The notes: a model not told the origin generated them from the letters alone. Positions 1 through 9,773 are shown, counted from the stretch's first letter. The stretch: 50,713 nt of DNA from Desulfobulbaceae bacterium (GCA_023230525.1 JALNXE010000023.1:1-50713); one strand, 5' to 3'. Program-made: numbers and translations.

Positions 1-31
1 TAAAAAATCTACGCAACAGCAGGAGAAAAAC

Positions 32-814
32 ATGATCAGAGCACTCTTTACTTCCACCACCGGCATGAACGCCCAGGAAATGCAGCTCAACGTCATTTCC
101 AATAATCTGGCCAATGTCAATACCGGTGGCTTTAAAAAAAGCCAGACCCAGTTTGAGGATCTTTTTTATACCTCCCTGCGGGCGGTGGGGGCGGAGACGG
201 TGGGCGGAAACCAGGTACCCACCGGCATACAGGTCGGCATGGGGGTGCGCCCCACCGCTGTCTACAAAATCTTTACCCAGGGCGATTATTCCCAGACCGG
301 CAACGAGCTCGATTGGGCCATTGAAGGCCGGGGCTTTTTTCAGATCGTCCGGGATGGAATTGAGTATTACACCAGGGCCGGGGCATTCAAATTGGACAAG
401 GACGGCTACATTGTCACCAGTAATGGCGACCGCCTGCAGCCGGAATTCGCTGTCCCCCCTGAGACCGTAGCCATCCAGATTGACTCGGGCGGCATGCTCT
501 CCGCCCTGGATGCGGCCCAGCAGACTATCGCTTCGGCTCAGGTGACACTGTTTGATTTTGTCAATCCTGCCGGATTGAAGGCGGTGGGCAGCAACCTTTT
601 TCTGCCCTCTGACGCCTCGGGCGATCCCCGGGAAGAAAATCCCGGCATTAACGGCATGGGGACTATTGCCCAGAGCATGCTGGAGACCTCCAACGTCAAT
701 GTTACCGAAGAGATGGTTAATCTCATTATTACCCAGCGCGCCTTTGAGTCCAATTCCAAGGGGGTCACTACGGCTGATCAGCTCCTGGAAATTTCCAACA
801 ATCTGGTAAGGTAG
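32..814 (+). CDS. flgG: Flagellar distal rod protein FlgG
   Basis: A 260-residue protein that forms the distal rod of the flagellar basal body, running through the periplasm to the L and P rings. The N-terminus shows the conserved rod/hook motif with NVISNNLANVNTGGFKK near residues 20-35, and the C-terminus ends with the paired motif SNVNVTEEMVNLIITQRAFE, typical of the FlgG/FlgE/FlgF family. The length equals the usual FlgG length of about 260. An AGGAGA ribosome site at about 21-26 supports the ATG at 32. It is the first complete gene of a rod/ring/hook cluster; the upstream partner, often flgF, lies outside the window. Confidence 0.96.
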   Translation: MIRALFTSTTGMNAQEMQLNVISNNLANVNTGGFKKSQTQFEDLFYTSLRAVGAETVGGNQVPTGIQVGMGVRPTAVYKIFTQGDYSQTGNELDWAIEGRGFFQIVRDGIEYYTRAGAFKLDKDGYIVTSNGDRLQPEFAVPPETVAIQIDSGGMLSALDAAQQTIASAQVTLFDFVNPAGLKAVGSNLFLPSDASGDPREENPGINGMGTIAQSMLETSNVNVTEEMVNLIITQRAFESNSKGVTTADQLLEISNNLVR

Positions 815-820
815 TCAGAC

Positions 821-1561
821 ATGGGCCATTTACAGTTTCTTGTCATCCTTTTCTGTCTTTTCCTGCCGCAGGCCCCGCTGCAGGCAGGCGCCGGCCAGGA
901 CACCACCAGTGCCGCGGGAAAGGTTTTGGCCCAAGGCGATCTGCAGGAAATTTTCACGAAAATCATCAAAGAGAATATTCCCCGTCACATCGAGGAATTC
1001 CGGGTCAGCGACTTTTCGAGCCAGCCGGATTCCCTCAAGGTGCCGGAGGGGAAACTTTCCTACCACCTCACCAATCAGATCCTTTGCGCCTCGCCCGGCA
1101 AAAAATTTATTTCGGTTGTGCTTGCCGTGGACGACAAGGAGTGCGGCAAGGTAAAAATGTATGCCAATCTCCATTTCTGGGGAACGGTGCTGCTGGCCTC
1201 CCATTCCCTATCCCGCCGCAGCATTCTCAGCCCCGGGGACATTGAAACCGATTTCCGCGATATCTCCATGCTGGGCGACAACCTGATCAGCAATCCCGAT
1301 CAGGCCATCGGCAAACAGCTCTACAAGTCTTTACGGGCCGGTGATCTGGTCTTCGCCCATCTGCTCAAAAACCCGCCCCTGGTAAAAAGAGGTGATCTGG
1401 TAACCATTATCGCCAAAAACGGGGGGTTGCAGGTATCAGCGCCGGGAGAGGCGAAAAACGCCGGCGGCATCGGCGAAATCGTGCGGGTGAAAAATCTCAT
1501 GAGCCGCCGCGTCCTGCAGGCCAGGGTTGTTGACGAAGGAGTAGTGGAAGTTGATCTCTAA
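821..1561 (+). CDS. flgA: Flagellar P-ring assembly chaperone FlgA
   Basis: A 246-residue periplasmic chaperone for assembly of the FlgI P-ring. An N-terminal signal peptide is visible (hydrophobic stretch around residues 6-22). The C-terminal SAF-like region carries the family features SRRSILSPGDIE and GDLVTIIAKNGGLQVSAPGEA, then GEIVRVKN and LQARVVDEGVVEV. It starts six bases after the flgG stop and is followed by flgH, so it sits inside the same transcription unit. Family assignment rests on motif recognition and position. Confidence 0.93.
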   Translation: MGHLQFLVILFCLFLPQAPLQAGAGQDTTSAAGKVLAQGDLQEIFTKIIKENIPRHIEEFRVSDFSSQPDSLKVPEGKLSYHLTNQILCASPGKKFISVVLAVDDKECGKVKMYANLHFWGTVLLASHSLSRRSILSPGDIETDFRDISMLGDNLISNPDQAIGKQLYKSLRAGDLVFAHLLKNPPLVKRGDLVTIIAKNGGLQVSAPGEAKNAGGIGEIVRVKNLMSRRVLQARVVDEGVVEVDL

Positions 1562-1650
1562 TTTGCGCAAATCCCGCCGCCTTTCTCGACGCTCAACCAT
1601 GGGTGGGAGATGAAACATTTCAGTTGCTTTGCAAAAAAACGGATGGACCT

Positions 1651-2364
1651 ATGAAAAAAACAAAATCATTGCTGAAAGCCTCTGCCGGCAGCCTGGGCTG
1701 TCTGCTCCTGTTTGCCGGGTGTATCTCAACCTCTGATCCCGGCCGCACCACCATGCCGGACCGCTACAGCCTGCCGGAAGTCCGCACCAAACAGCTCGCC
1801 CCCCAGGAGGGCTCGCTCTACAGCGAGCAATCCATGGATCTCTACAGGGACAACCGGGCCTGCCGGGTGGGTGATATCGTCACGGTTGACATTGTCGAAA
1901 CCTCCAACGGCAAGAAATACGCCCGGACCAAAACCGAACGGCAATCCAGCGTAGCCGCAGGCATTACCCAATTTTTCGGCTTTGAAAAATGGCTCAGCGG
2001 CAAAAACGCCAATTTTACCCCCTCAGACAAAAGTCTGGAGGTTGACCTGCAGAACGACTTTGAAGGAAAGGGAACCACCGAGAGAACCAGCACGGTGACC
2101 GCCACCATTTCCGCCCGGGTCATTGACGTCACCATGGAGGGCAACCTGGTGATTCAGGGCTACCGGGAGATCCGGGTCAACAACGAGACCCAGTTCATCA
2201 TTCTTTCAGGGCTGGTCCGGCCTCAGGATATCAGCCCCGGCAACTCGATCAAATCCACCAATATTGCCGATGCCCGCATCGAATACAGCGGCACAGGTGT
2301 TCTCAACGACAAGCAGCAGCCGGGCTGGCTGGCCAGGGGTGTGGATATTCTCTGGCCGTTTTAA
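1651..2364 (+). CDS. flgH: Flagellar L-ring lipoprotein FlgH
   Basis: About 237 residues; outer-membrane L-ring protein that acts as the bushing for the rod. An in-frame start at 1603 exists, but the ATG at 1651 begins a clean lipoprotein signal (MKKTKSLLKASAG, then a hydrophobic run and lipobox LFAGC), so I prefer it. Recognisable FlgH motifs include the region LYRDNRACRVGDIVTVDIVE, the stretch NDFEGKGTTERTSTVTATIS and the C-terminal QFIILSGLVRPQDIS. Length fits the family (about 220-240). It is separated from flgI by a 195-bp gap that holds a separate promoter match. Confidence 0.95.
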   Translation: MKKTKSLLKASAGSLGCLLLFAGCISTSDPGRTTMPDRYSLPEVRTKQLAPQEGSLYSEQSMDLYRDNRACRVGDIVTVDIVETSNGKKYARTKTERQSSVAAGITQFFGFEKWLSGKNANFTPSDKSLEVDLQNDFEGKGTTERTSTVTATISARVIDVTMEGNLVIQGYREIRVNNETQFIILSGLVRPQDISPGNSIKSTNIADARIEYSGTGVLNDKQQPGWLARGVDILWPF

Positions 2365-2500
2365 AAAGCGGTCATGAAGGGAAACCGGGCTAGGCAATTT
2401 TTTCCCTTCCCCTTGCGCCTCTTCGGAACCGCATCAAGCTCCGCACGCCTATCAGCTTGTTATTATGTATTTTTTTATTTTTGTCAGGTCCTTACCATGG

Positions 2501-2516
2501 CGGCACACCGTTTGCT
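2501..2516 (+). promoter_or_regulatory. Candidate sigma-54 (RpoN) promoter for flgI
   Basis: CGGCACACCGTTTGCT fits the -24/-12 consensus TGGCACRNNNNTTGCW with the invariant GG and GC exactly ten bases apart (GG at 2502-2503, GC at 2514-2515). Transcription would begin near 2527, giving a 33-nt leader before the flgI ATG at 2560. It sits in a 195-bp gap between flgH and flgI, as expected of an internal promoter. Not tested. Confidence 0.6.
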
Positions 2517-2559
2517 CTGAGAGATGATCAACATACTGCGTGATGCTAAAGGAGTACGT

Positions 2560-3639
2560 ATGAAATTCTCACAATTTTCCATCCTGCTGGTCATAATAAG
2601 TGTTTTGCTGGCCCCGCTGAACGAGGCCGGGGCGGTCAGGCTGAAAGATATCGCCTCGGTAAAAGGCATCCGTTCCAATCAGCTGGTCGGCTACGGCCTG
2701 GTGGTCGGTCTGGACGGCAGCGGCGACGGCAACAAGTCGCCCTTTACCAGCCAGGCCCTGATCAATATGCTGGAAAACATGGGTGTCCATGTGAACAAGG
2801 ACGATGTGAAGGTCAAAAACGTCGCCGGCGTCATGGTGACCGCCACCCTGCCCGCCTTTGTCAAGACCGGCCAGACCATTGATGTAACGCTGTCCACCCT
2901 GGGCGACGCCAAATCGCTGCAGGGGGGAACCCTGATTGCCACCCCCTTGAAAGGCCTGGACGGGAAAGTATATGCCGTCGGCCAGGGACCGGTCAGCATC
3001 GGCGGTTTCCAGGTCGACACCGGCACCAATGAACGGGTCCAGGCAAATCATCTCACCGTGGCCCGCATCCCGGACGGCGCCACGGTGGAGCGGGAGGTGC
3101 CGGTATCCTTTACCGGCAAACAGGAAATTGTCCTGCACCTCAACACCCCGGACTTCACCACCATGTCCAGGGCGATAAATGCCATTGATGCCCTGCTGGA
3201 AGGCTCATACGCCAACGCCAAGGACAGCGGCACGGTCAGTATCTCTGTCCCGGAAAAATTTGCAGGCAGTGAAGTGTCCTTCATGGCGGCCATCGAAAAT
3301 CTGGAGATTGTGCCGGATAGCGTGGCCCGGGTCGTCATTGATGAGCGAACCGGCACCATTGTCATGGGCAAGGACGTGAAAATCAAGGAGCTTGCCGTTG
3401 CCCACGGCAACCTGAGCGTCCAGGTGTCCAACAACAAGACCATACCTTCCCAGGTGGAAAACAGCAATGTCACGGCCCGGGATCAGGAAAACAAGCTTGT
3501 CGCCCTGAGTTCAGGGGCCACCCTGGGTGATCTGGTCAGCGCCTTAAACGGCGTCGGCGTCACCCCGCGGGATCTCATAGCCATCCTGCAGTCAATCAAG
3601 GCGGCAGGCGCCCTGGATGCTGATCTGGAGATTATTTAA
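2560..3639 (+). CDS. flgI: Flagellar P-ring protein FlgI
   Basis: 359 residues from the ATG at 2560, which is preceded by AAAGGAG at 2548-2554; an in-frame ATG at 2524 lacks such a site. FlgI builds the periplasmic P-ring around the rod. A signal peptide (MKFSQFSILLVIISVLLAPL) is followed by VRLKDIASVKGIRSNQLVGY and GYGLVVGLDGSGDG, the highly conserved FlgI N-terminus. LGDAKSLQGGTLIATPLKG and the C-terminal TLGDLVSALNGVGVTPRDLI are also diagnostic. It is immediately followed by flgJ with no spacer. Confidence 0.97.
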   Translation: MKFSQFSILLVIISVLLAPLNEAGAVRLKDIASVKGIRSNQLVGYGLVVGLDGSGDGNKSPFTSQALINMLENMGVHVNKDDVKVKNVAGVMVTATLPAFVKTGQTIDVTLSTLGDAKSLQGGTLIATPLKGLDGKVYAVGQGPVSIGGFQVDTGTNERVQANHLTVARIPDGATVEREVPVSFTGKQEIVLHLNTPDFTTMSRAINAIDALLEGSYANAKDSGTVSISVPEKFAGSEVSFMAAIENLEIVPDSVARVVIDERTGTIVMGKDVKIKELAVAHGNLSVQVSNNKTIPSQVENSNVTARDQENKLVALSSGATLGDLVSALNGVGVTPRDLIAILQSIKAAGALDADLEII

Positions 3640-3987
3640 ATGGAAAGTATCACCCCGTCATCAATTCAATTTCAGAAATCCCTGCAGTCGGTCGATAATA
3701 AAAATGAGAAGCAGTTTGCCGAATCCATCGAGAAAAAGAAGCTGCTGGACGCCTGCAAGGATTTCGAGGCAATCCTGTTAAACAAAATGCTTTCCTCCAT
3801 GCGCGAAAGTATCCCGGAAGGCGGCCTCTTTGAAAAAAGTTACGGTGAAAAGATATACCAATCCATGCTCGATGAAGAAATGACAAAAGAATGGGCCCAT
3901 GGCAAGGGAATGGGTATCGGCGAACTTCTCTATAAGCAATTAAGCCGGACAATCAAGCCCTCTGCAGGCGAGGACGGACAAAAATGA
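3640..3987 (+). CDS. flgJ: Rod-binding protein, FlgJ N-terminal type
   Basis: A 115-residue protein matching only the rod-binding half of enterobacterial FlgJ: the stretch around residues 35-105 contains ACKDFEAILLNKMLSSMRES and the GGLFEKSYGEKIYQSMLDEE motif. The muramidase half found in gammaproteobacterial FlgJ is absent, which is normal for Desulfobacterota, where a separate wall hydrolase is used. The start codon directly follows the flgI stop and the stop overlaps the next start (ATGA at 3984-3987), showing tight translational coupling. Confidence 0.93.
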   Translation: MESITPSSIQFQKSLQSVDNKNEKQFAESIEKKKLLDACKDFEAILLNKMLSSMRESIPEGGLFEKSYGEKIYQSMLDEEMTKEWAHGKGMGIGELLYKQLSRTIKPSAGEDGQK

Positions 3988-4553
3988 ATGCACAAACTGC
4001 GATGAAAAATGACCAGGCCGAGGATTTCACCGGTTTCCCGCAAAACGGACAGGACTTTCCGCTGCCGCTGATTCTCGATATCCTGAAACGCCAGATTGCC
4101 ATCTCCGCGGGCTTTCTCGCCATCCTGGAAGAGGAAAAGCACGCCCTGATCAATATGAATGTTGCCTCGCTGATTTCTCTGACCAAAAAGAAAGAGTGCG
4201 AGCTTGCCAAGATTGCCCAGCTCGACCACTCCCTGCAGGAGGTGGCCAGACGGATTGTCACCACCAATCCACAGAATAATAAAAAGATGATCAAACTTGC
4301 CGAGCTGATCCCTTTTATGACCCGCGAGCAGACTCTGGCCGTCAAAAAATATCGCGATCAGCTGGCGGCACTGCGGGAAAAGATCAGCAGCAATAATCTC
4401 ATCAACAAGCGTTTCGCCAGTGATACCCTGGGCTATCTCAACGACGCCATCTCGCTTATCTGCGGAGAGGTTGCCGGGGATCGGCTTTACAGTATGCGGG
4501 GATGCCAGCAGAGAAAATCCTCTGCTCCTTCCCTGGTAAGCAGAGAGGTCTGA
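3984..4553 (+). CDS. flgN: FlgN-like flagellar export chaperone
   Basis: 189 residues, largely alpha-helical with heptad-like patterns and a high charge content, as in FlgN, the cytoplasmic chaperone that protects the hook-filament junction proteins FlgK and FlgL before export. The central stretch, with EEEKHALINMNVASLISLTK and KKECELAKIAQLDHSL, resembles the FlgN family. Position between flgJ and flgK and the four-base overlap with flgJ strongly support the role. Sequence conservation in this family is low, so context carries much of the call. Confidence 0.83.
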   Translation: MNAQTAMKNDQAEDFTGFPQNGQDFPLPLILDILKRQIAISAGFLAILEEEKHALINMNVASLISLTKKKECELAKIAQLDHSLQEVARRIVTTNPQNNKKMIKLAELIPFMTREQTLAVKKYRDQLAALREKISSNNLINKRFASDTLGYLNDAISLICGEVAGDRLYSMRGCQQRKSSAPSLVSREV

Positions 4554-4555
4554 CC

Positions 4556-7081
4556 ATGGTCGGTATTTCCCAGATATTAAACACTGCCAAAGAGGCGCTG
4601 CTTGCTCACCAGCAGGCGGTTTCCGTGGCAGGCCATAATATCGCCAATGTCGATACCCCCGGCTACACCAGGCAAACCCTGACCCTTACCCCTAACCTGC
4701 CTACCCCGGAAGGAGCCGGCTTTTTCGGCAACGGCGTGCGGGGCATGGAGATCAACCGTCATTACGACCAGTTCATGGTAAAAAGACTGATCGGCCAGAA
4801 CTCCACGCTGAGCAACCTGGAGACACAGCAGCAGTCCATGCGCCTGGTGGAAACCTCCTTCAACGAGGTACCCGGTATGGCGATTAATGAACTGATGAGT
4901 GAATTCTGGGCCAGCTGGCAGACCCTGGCCTCCTATCCGGAAAGCCAGTCCACTCGTGATTCAACGGTACAGAAGGCCGAAATCCTCATTGATCAGTTTA
5001 ACAACATGACCAGCGAACTGACGCAAACCAGATATGATATTGATGCCAGTCTCAGCTCGGCGGTTAACGACGTCAATGCTCTCACCAAACAACTGGCCAA
5101 ATTGAACGATCAGATCTCTTCATCGGAAACCGATTTGAACAAGCAGAACGACCTGCGCGACCAGCGGGACATCGTGCTTAATGATTTGTCCAAATACGTG
5201 GAGGTCAATTATTTCGAGACCGGGACAGGGGCCTACACCATTCTCATGGGCGATGGGCATACCCTGGTGGAAAACAATGAGGCATGGCAGATTGACTGGC
5301 AGGATGACAAGCTGCAATGGATCAGCACCAACGCCAACGGCACCCAGACCAAAACCGCCATCGCCACTGGTGCGGAGGTGGGAGGTAATCTCGGCGGCTG
5401 GATGGAAATATTCGACCAGGTCAAACCCGGGGTGCCGGAAAATTATCTCGGCCGCCTGGATGCACTGGCCAACGCCCTGATCCGGGAAGTAAACCAGCAG
5501 CACAGCCAGGGAGTCGGCCTGACCTCTTTTTCCGAACAGCTTACCAGCGCCGCCCCGGCGGCTAACACCACCCTGCTCACCAGCACCCTGGACCAGGCTC
5601 TGGCCACGGAAACCATCCCGGCCGGCAGTCTGACCATCAATGACCGGGTCATCGGCAAAATAGAGGGCGGCACCGCCTCCTTCGGCTTGGCCAAGACCAA
5701 GACCTATAATGCCGCTCAGGCCATCAATGAGGCCATTACCGGGATACAGGCCAAGCTGACCACCCAGGTTGCCGGCGATGGGGTAACCGCCATGGCGGCG
5801 GGCGAGGACGGCACGGTCATCACTCTGCAGGTCAACGGCATTGATGTCAATTATACGGTTGATGCAACATCCGGCCCGCCGAATGACACGGATCCGGCCA
5901 CCCTGGCCGCCAACGTGGTCTCGGCCATCAACCAGGCCATCCAGGATTACAACGATCCGGCCAATGTTCCGGAAAACATACCCAAAATTACCATTGAAGC
6001 GCTGGTGGGCGACGGCACCAACGGCGGGGCGGCCAATGCCATTATTCTCCGCAACACCAATGCCGGTGACGAGTCCCGCATCATTATCGACGGGCTGGAC
6101 ACCGATCCGCTGTCCACGGAATTCAAACTCGGCCTGACCAGCGGCACCTATGTGGCCGATGCCACCCATAACACCGGCGAACTGTCACTCTTTTCCCATC
6201 AGAGCCAGATCGATATCAATGGCGGCACGGACGACCGCTACCTGGAGCAACTGGGTCTCGGCGGCGGCAACATCAGCAGCAGCGATCAAGGCGGTGACGG
6301 CCAGCTGACCTTTGACAGTGCGGACAACCAGGTTCTGTTTTCCATGATGGGTTACGACTATGCAAATGAATTGCAGACAGACGGCGGCAGCTTCAAGATG
6401 TGGATCTACAACAGTGATGATACCCTGGCCCTGCCGCAACCGGTGGAAGTCCCCCTGGAACGGGCCTACACCCTGCAGGACGTAGCGGACGCCATTAATA
6501 TCTCCATCGTCAATGCCAGCGGCCAGTCAACCCCCTGGGTTGCGGCAACGGTCCAGGATAACAAACTGGTGCTGACCCCGGACAGCAATCACCAGTTCGC
6601 CTTTGGCGGGGATACCTCCAATTTCCTGGCCACGGCAGGAATCAACACCTTTTTCACCGGTTCCAGCGCGGATTCCATCGGCGTCAATGGCGCCATCAGC
6701 CAGAACATGGATAATATCGCCGCAGGCACCGTCAGCGCCAACGGCCAGGTCTTCCGGGGTGACCAGTCCAATGCCCTGCTCATCACCAACATCCAGCGCA
6801 ATGAATATGTGCGTTTCACCGGCGGCGGCAGCGACACCCTCGACGGATTCTACAATACCCTGGTGGGCGACGTCGGCATCAAGGGACGTACTGTCAGCCG
6901 GGATTACGATTACAACGTCCTGATTACCGATCAGATGAGCGCCATGAAGGATGCCACTTCCGGCGTATCCCTTGATGAAGAGATGGCGGACCTCATCAGA
7001 TTTCAACAGGCCTATTCAGCTGCGGCCAAACTGATAACCTCCTCGGATGAAATGATGCAGACCTTACTGCAGGCGGTGTGA
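4556..7081 (+). CDS. flgK: Flagellar hook-associated protein 1 FlgK, enlarged
   Basis: About 841 residues from the ATG at 4556 (an in-frame start at 4502 would overlap flgN by 52 bases). FlgK is the first hook-filament junction protein. The N-terminus ILNTAKEALLAHQQAVSVAG with HNIANVDTPGYTRQ and the C-terminal SGVSLDEEMADLIRFQQAYS are classical. Usual FlgK proteins have 450-650 residues; the surplus lies in the middle (roughly residues 330-720), rich in Gly, Thr, Asn and Asp and including a flagellin-IN-like segment (AGSLTINDRVIG). This part is expected to face outward. Confidence 0.95.
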   Translation: MVGISQILNTAKEALLAHQQAVSVAGHNIANVDTPGYTRQTLTLTPNLPTPEGAGFFGNGVRGMEINRHYDQFMVKRLIGQNSTLSNLETQQQSMRLVETSFNEVPGMAINELMSEFWASWQTLASYPESQSTRDSTVQKAEILIDQFNNMTSELTQTRYDIDASLSSAVNDVNALTKQLAKLNDQISSSETDLNKQNDLRDQRDIVLNDLSKYVEVNYFETGTGAYTILMGDGHTLVENNEAWQIDWQDDKLQWISTNANGTQTKTAIATGAEVGGNLGGWMEIFDQVKPGVPENYLGRLDALANALIREVNQQHSQGVGLTSFSEQLTSAAPAANTTLLTSTLDQALATETIPAGSLTINDRVIGKIEGGTASFGLAKTKTYNAAQAINEAITGIQAKLTTQVAGDGVTAMAAGEDGTVITLQVNGIDVNYTVDATSGPPNDTDPATLAANVVSAINQAIQDYNDPANVPENIPKITIEALVGDGTNGGAANAIILRNTNAGDESRIIIDGLDTDPLSTEFKLGLTSGTYVADATHNTGELSLFSHQSQIDINGGTDDRYLEQLGLGGGNISSSDQGGDGQLTFDSADNQVLFSMMGYDYANELQTDGGSFKMWIYNSDDTLALPQPVEVPLERAYTLQDVADAINISIVNASGQSTPWVAATVQDNKLVLTPDSNHQFAFGGDTSNFLATAGINTFFTGSSADSIGVNGAISQNMDNIAAGTVSANGQVFRGDQSNALLITNIQRNEYVRFTGGGSDTLDGFYNTLVGDVGIKGRTVSRDYDYNVLITDQMSAMKDATSGVSLDEEMADLIRFQQAYSAAAKLITSSDEMMQTLLQAV

Positions 7082-7082
7082 T

Positions 7083-9773
7083 ATGCGGACAACACTCAAC
7101 ACGATATACAGTATGATCGGCAATAATCTGAACAAGATTACCACCGATATGTGGAAACTCAACAGCCAGATCTCATCCGGGCTGCAGATGTCGAAAATCT
7201 CCGACAATCCGGTCAACATGGTCAGCGCCCTGGGCATGCGCTCCACCCTGGCCGAGATCACCCAGTACCAGTCCAATATCACCTTTGGCGGCTCCATGAT
7301 CTCCGCCTCGGAAGAGGCCCTCACCGGCATCAAAGATCTGGTCACGCAAGCCAAGACGAAAACCCTGACAGGCATCAATGACAGCCAGAACTCCAGCACC
7401 AGAACCTATATTGCCGACGAAATCCATGTTTATCTCGAACAATCCGTTACCCTGGCCAACACCCGCTGGGACGGCAAATATGTCTTCGGCGGCTTTCGGA
7501 CAACCGGTTATACGGAAACGGAGCCGACACCCTTCATGCTCGGTTACATAGACGGCTACCGGATCAACGGCCACAGCTTTCCCATTCTGGACACCATGCT
7601 CTCCGGCACCCTGGGCACCACGGATCTGGCCGCCGGGGATCTGCTGATTAACGGTGAAGATGCGGGAGCGGTCGTGCTGAGCGCCGGCACCACCTCAGGC
7701 CTCAATATGAGCGGGGCCGACAATCTGAAAACCGCCGTCAACAGCATTGCCTGGCCGGCCGGCACAACCCCGGTCACTGCCACCCTCACCACGCTTTATG
7801 CCGGCGGGCCGGAAACGGCCAACAGCAACCCCACGGATGTCAGCATCACCATTAACGGCGTCACCATCGACTACACCACCGCCGGGGTTAGCCCTGCGGA
7901 CGATGCGGTCACCGCCCTTAATCGGTACACGGATCAGACCGGGGTGCATGCGGAAGTAGGCGACAATCTCAACGGCGGCGCCGTGGGCACCGTGGTCCTG
8001 ACCAACGCCATGACGGGCGACGAATCGGACATCAATATCAGCGCCCTGAGCGAGACGGCCAACCCTGCCGGCCCAGCGGCCGCAACCTCCGGTCTTGCCG
8101 CAGGTGTTCATTCCGTGGGCGCCGGCAGCAACACCGGCCAGATCTCCCTGCAGTCAACCGAGGCCTTTGAGCTGAGCAGCGCCAACTATCCGGACGACAC
8201 CGTGCTGGATATCCTCGGCCTGGGCGGCGGGGGAGTCGGCTTTGCCGATGCGGCCAGCGACGGCAGCCTGGTCTATGGCACCCCGCTTGAAGCAAACGAC
8301 CTGATCATAAACGGCATACCGGTGGATACCATCACCTCCGACGGGGTATCGGATGTCTTTTCTTCCTCTTCAGCCGAGGCAAAGGCTGCGGCCATCAACC
8401 GCATCAGCCAGGACTGGGTGAACGCGAGCGGCGCGACCGTCCCCGGCACCGGCGTGACGGCGGAAGTAACCCCGGTTTTCCGGCAGGCGCCGGCGACGGT
8501 TTCGGCCGGCACCATCGGTGCGGGCGATCTGATCATCAACGGCGTTGATATCTTTGCCGCCTCAGGGCCGACGGCAATTATCGACGGAGATGACGACAAT
8601 GTACTGCTTAACGCCATCAACGCCCAGCAGGCCAATACCGGCATGGTGGCTACCCGCAACGCCAACGGCCAGCTTGGCCTGAAGGCCATCGACGGCCGCA
8701 ATCTGCATATCCAGACCACAGCCACCGGCAATTCCATCACCCGCTTAAACGGCGCGGCACCAATAGGCGCCGCGGACAAGGTCTATTCCGGCACCATCCA
8801 ACTCCTGTCCGAGCGCACCTTCATGCTGGAAAGCGCTCTCTCCACCCCCTATCCCCCGGGTGGTGAAGAGCCTGGATTTGCCGCCATCGGTCTTACCGGC
8901 GGTGCGCTGTCAACAGGCGAATCCGCCGACATAGCCAGCGATGGCAAGCTTTCCGTGCTCTCCGTTGCCCAGTTGGCCAACAACGTCCGCTATACCGGCG
9001 ACCGGGACAATGATGCGGAAATCAAGGTCGGTGCGCAAAGCAAGATAGAAATTGCCAAAAACGGTAAAGATGCCGTTGCCAACACCGGTGTTTTCCAGGC
9101 CCTCAAGGAAGTGGAAGATTATCTGCGGGGCAGCAACTACACCTTTGTCACCAGCATTTACGCCCAGGACAACCTCAATGTGACATTGGATTCTTTAAAT
9201 AATCCCGAAGATCCGCTGGAGGAGAAATTTCAGACCGGCTCATTCACCATTACGGTGACAGACCATGATGTTTATCCCCCGGTTGAGGTGGAGATGAAAA
9301 TTCCGGTGGACATCACCCTAGACACCCCTGCAACAATCGCCGAGAAGATCAACGGCATCCCGGGTTTGAGCAGCAGCTGGGACAACAGCGGCCATCTGCA
9401 TATTGACAGCTCCGACCCCGGCCGCTACACCTTTAACATCAGCGATGATAGCAGCAATACCCTCAACGCCTTCGGCATCAATGACCATGAGCTGCAGAAC
9501 CAGGGACTGACCAAATCCCTGCAAGACCTGGACAACGTAATGTCCTCTCTGTCCACCCAGATTTCCGATTTCGGCGCCAGGGCGAACCGCATCACCATTC
9601 AAAACGAGATTTATGCCAACCTGGAGCTGGCCAACAAGGAAAATCTTTCAGAGAAACAGGACACCGATTTGACGGAAGCCATCCTGAATCTGAAGGCCAA
9701 GGAAGTGGCGTACCAGGCGGCACTCAGCGCCGCCGCCAAAACCATGCAGCTCAGCCTTGTTGATTATTTGTAG
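7083..9773 (+). CDS. flgL: Flagellar hook-associated protein 3 FlgL, very large
   Basis: 896 residues, two to three times the usual FlgL length (about 300-400). The flagellin-like N-terminal coil (NLNKITTDMWKLNSQISSGL, then KISDNPVNMVSALGMRS) and the C-terminal coil (LSEKQDTDLTEAILNLKAKE, then VAYQAALSAAAKTMQLSLVD) flank a huge middle part. That part has three flagellin-IN-type motifs of the form GDLxING: AGDLLINGEDAG near residue 185, ANDLIINGIPVD near 403 and AGDLIINGVDIF near 480. It follows flgK after one base. The insert is probably surface exposed and variable. Confidence 0.93.
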   Translation: MRTTLNTIYSMIGNNLNKITTDMWKLNSQISSGLQMSKISDNPVNMVSALGMRSTLAEITQYQSNITFGGSMISASEEALTGIKDLVTQAKTKTLTGINDSQNSSTRTYIADEIHVYLEQSVTLANTRWDGKYVFGGFRTTGYTETEPTPFMLGYIDGYRINGHSFPILDTMLSGTLGTTDLAAGDLLINGEDAGAVVLSAGTTSGLNMSGADNLKTAVNSIAWPAGTTPVTATLTTLYAGGPETANSNPTDVSITINGVTIDYTTAGVSPADDAVTALNRYTDQTGVHAEVGDNLNGGAVGTVVLTNAMTGDESDINISALSETANPAGPAAATSGLAAGVHSVGAGSNTGQISLQSTEAFELSSANYPDDTVLDILGLGGGGVGFADAASDGSLVYGTPLEANDLIINGIPVDTITSDGVSDVFSSSSAEAKAAAINRISQDWVNASGATVPGTGVTAEVTPVFRQAPATVSAGTIGAGDLIINGVDIFAASGPTAIIDGDDDNVLLNAINAQQANTGMVATRNANGQLGLKAIDGRNLHIQTTATGNSITRLNGAAPIGAADKVYSGTIQLLSERTFMLESALSTPYPPGGEEPGFAAIGLTGGALSTGESADIASDGKLSVLSVAQLANNVRYTGDRDNDAEIKVGAQSKIEIAKNGKDAVANTGVFQALKEVEDYLRGSNYTFVTSIYAQDNLNVTLDSLNNPEDPLEEKFQTGSFTITVTDHDVYPPVEVEMKIPVDITLDTPATIAEKINGIPGLSSSWDNSGHLHIDSSDPGRYTFNISDDSSNTLNAFGINDHELQNQGLTKSLQDLDNVMSSLSTQISDFGARANRITIQNEIYANLELANKENLSEKQDTDLTEAILNLKAKEVAYQAALSAAAKTMQLSLVDYL

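Noticed and set aside
5120..6169. 349-residue open frame on the minus strand within flgK
   Set aside because: It is fully antisense to a well-supported gene, has Gly/Val-rich shadow composition and no ribosome site.
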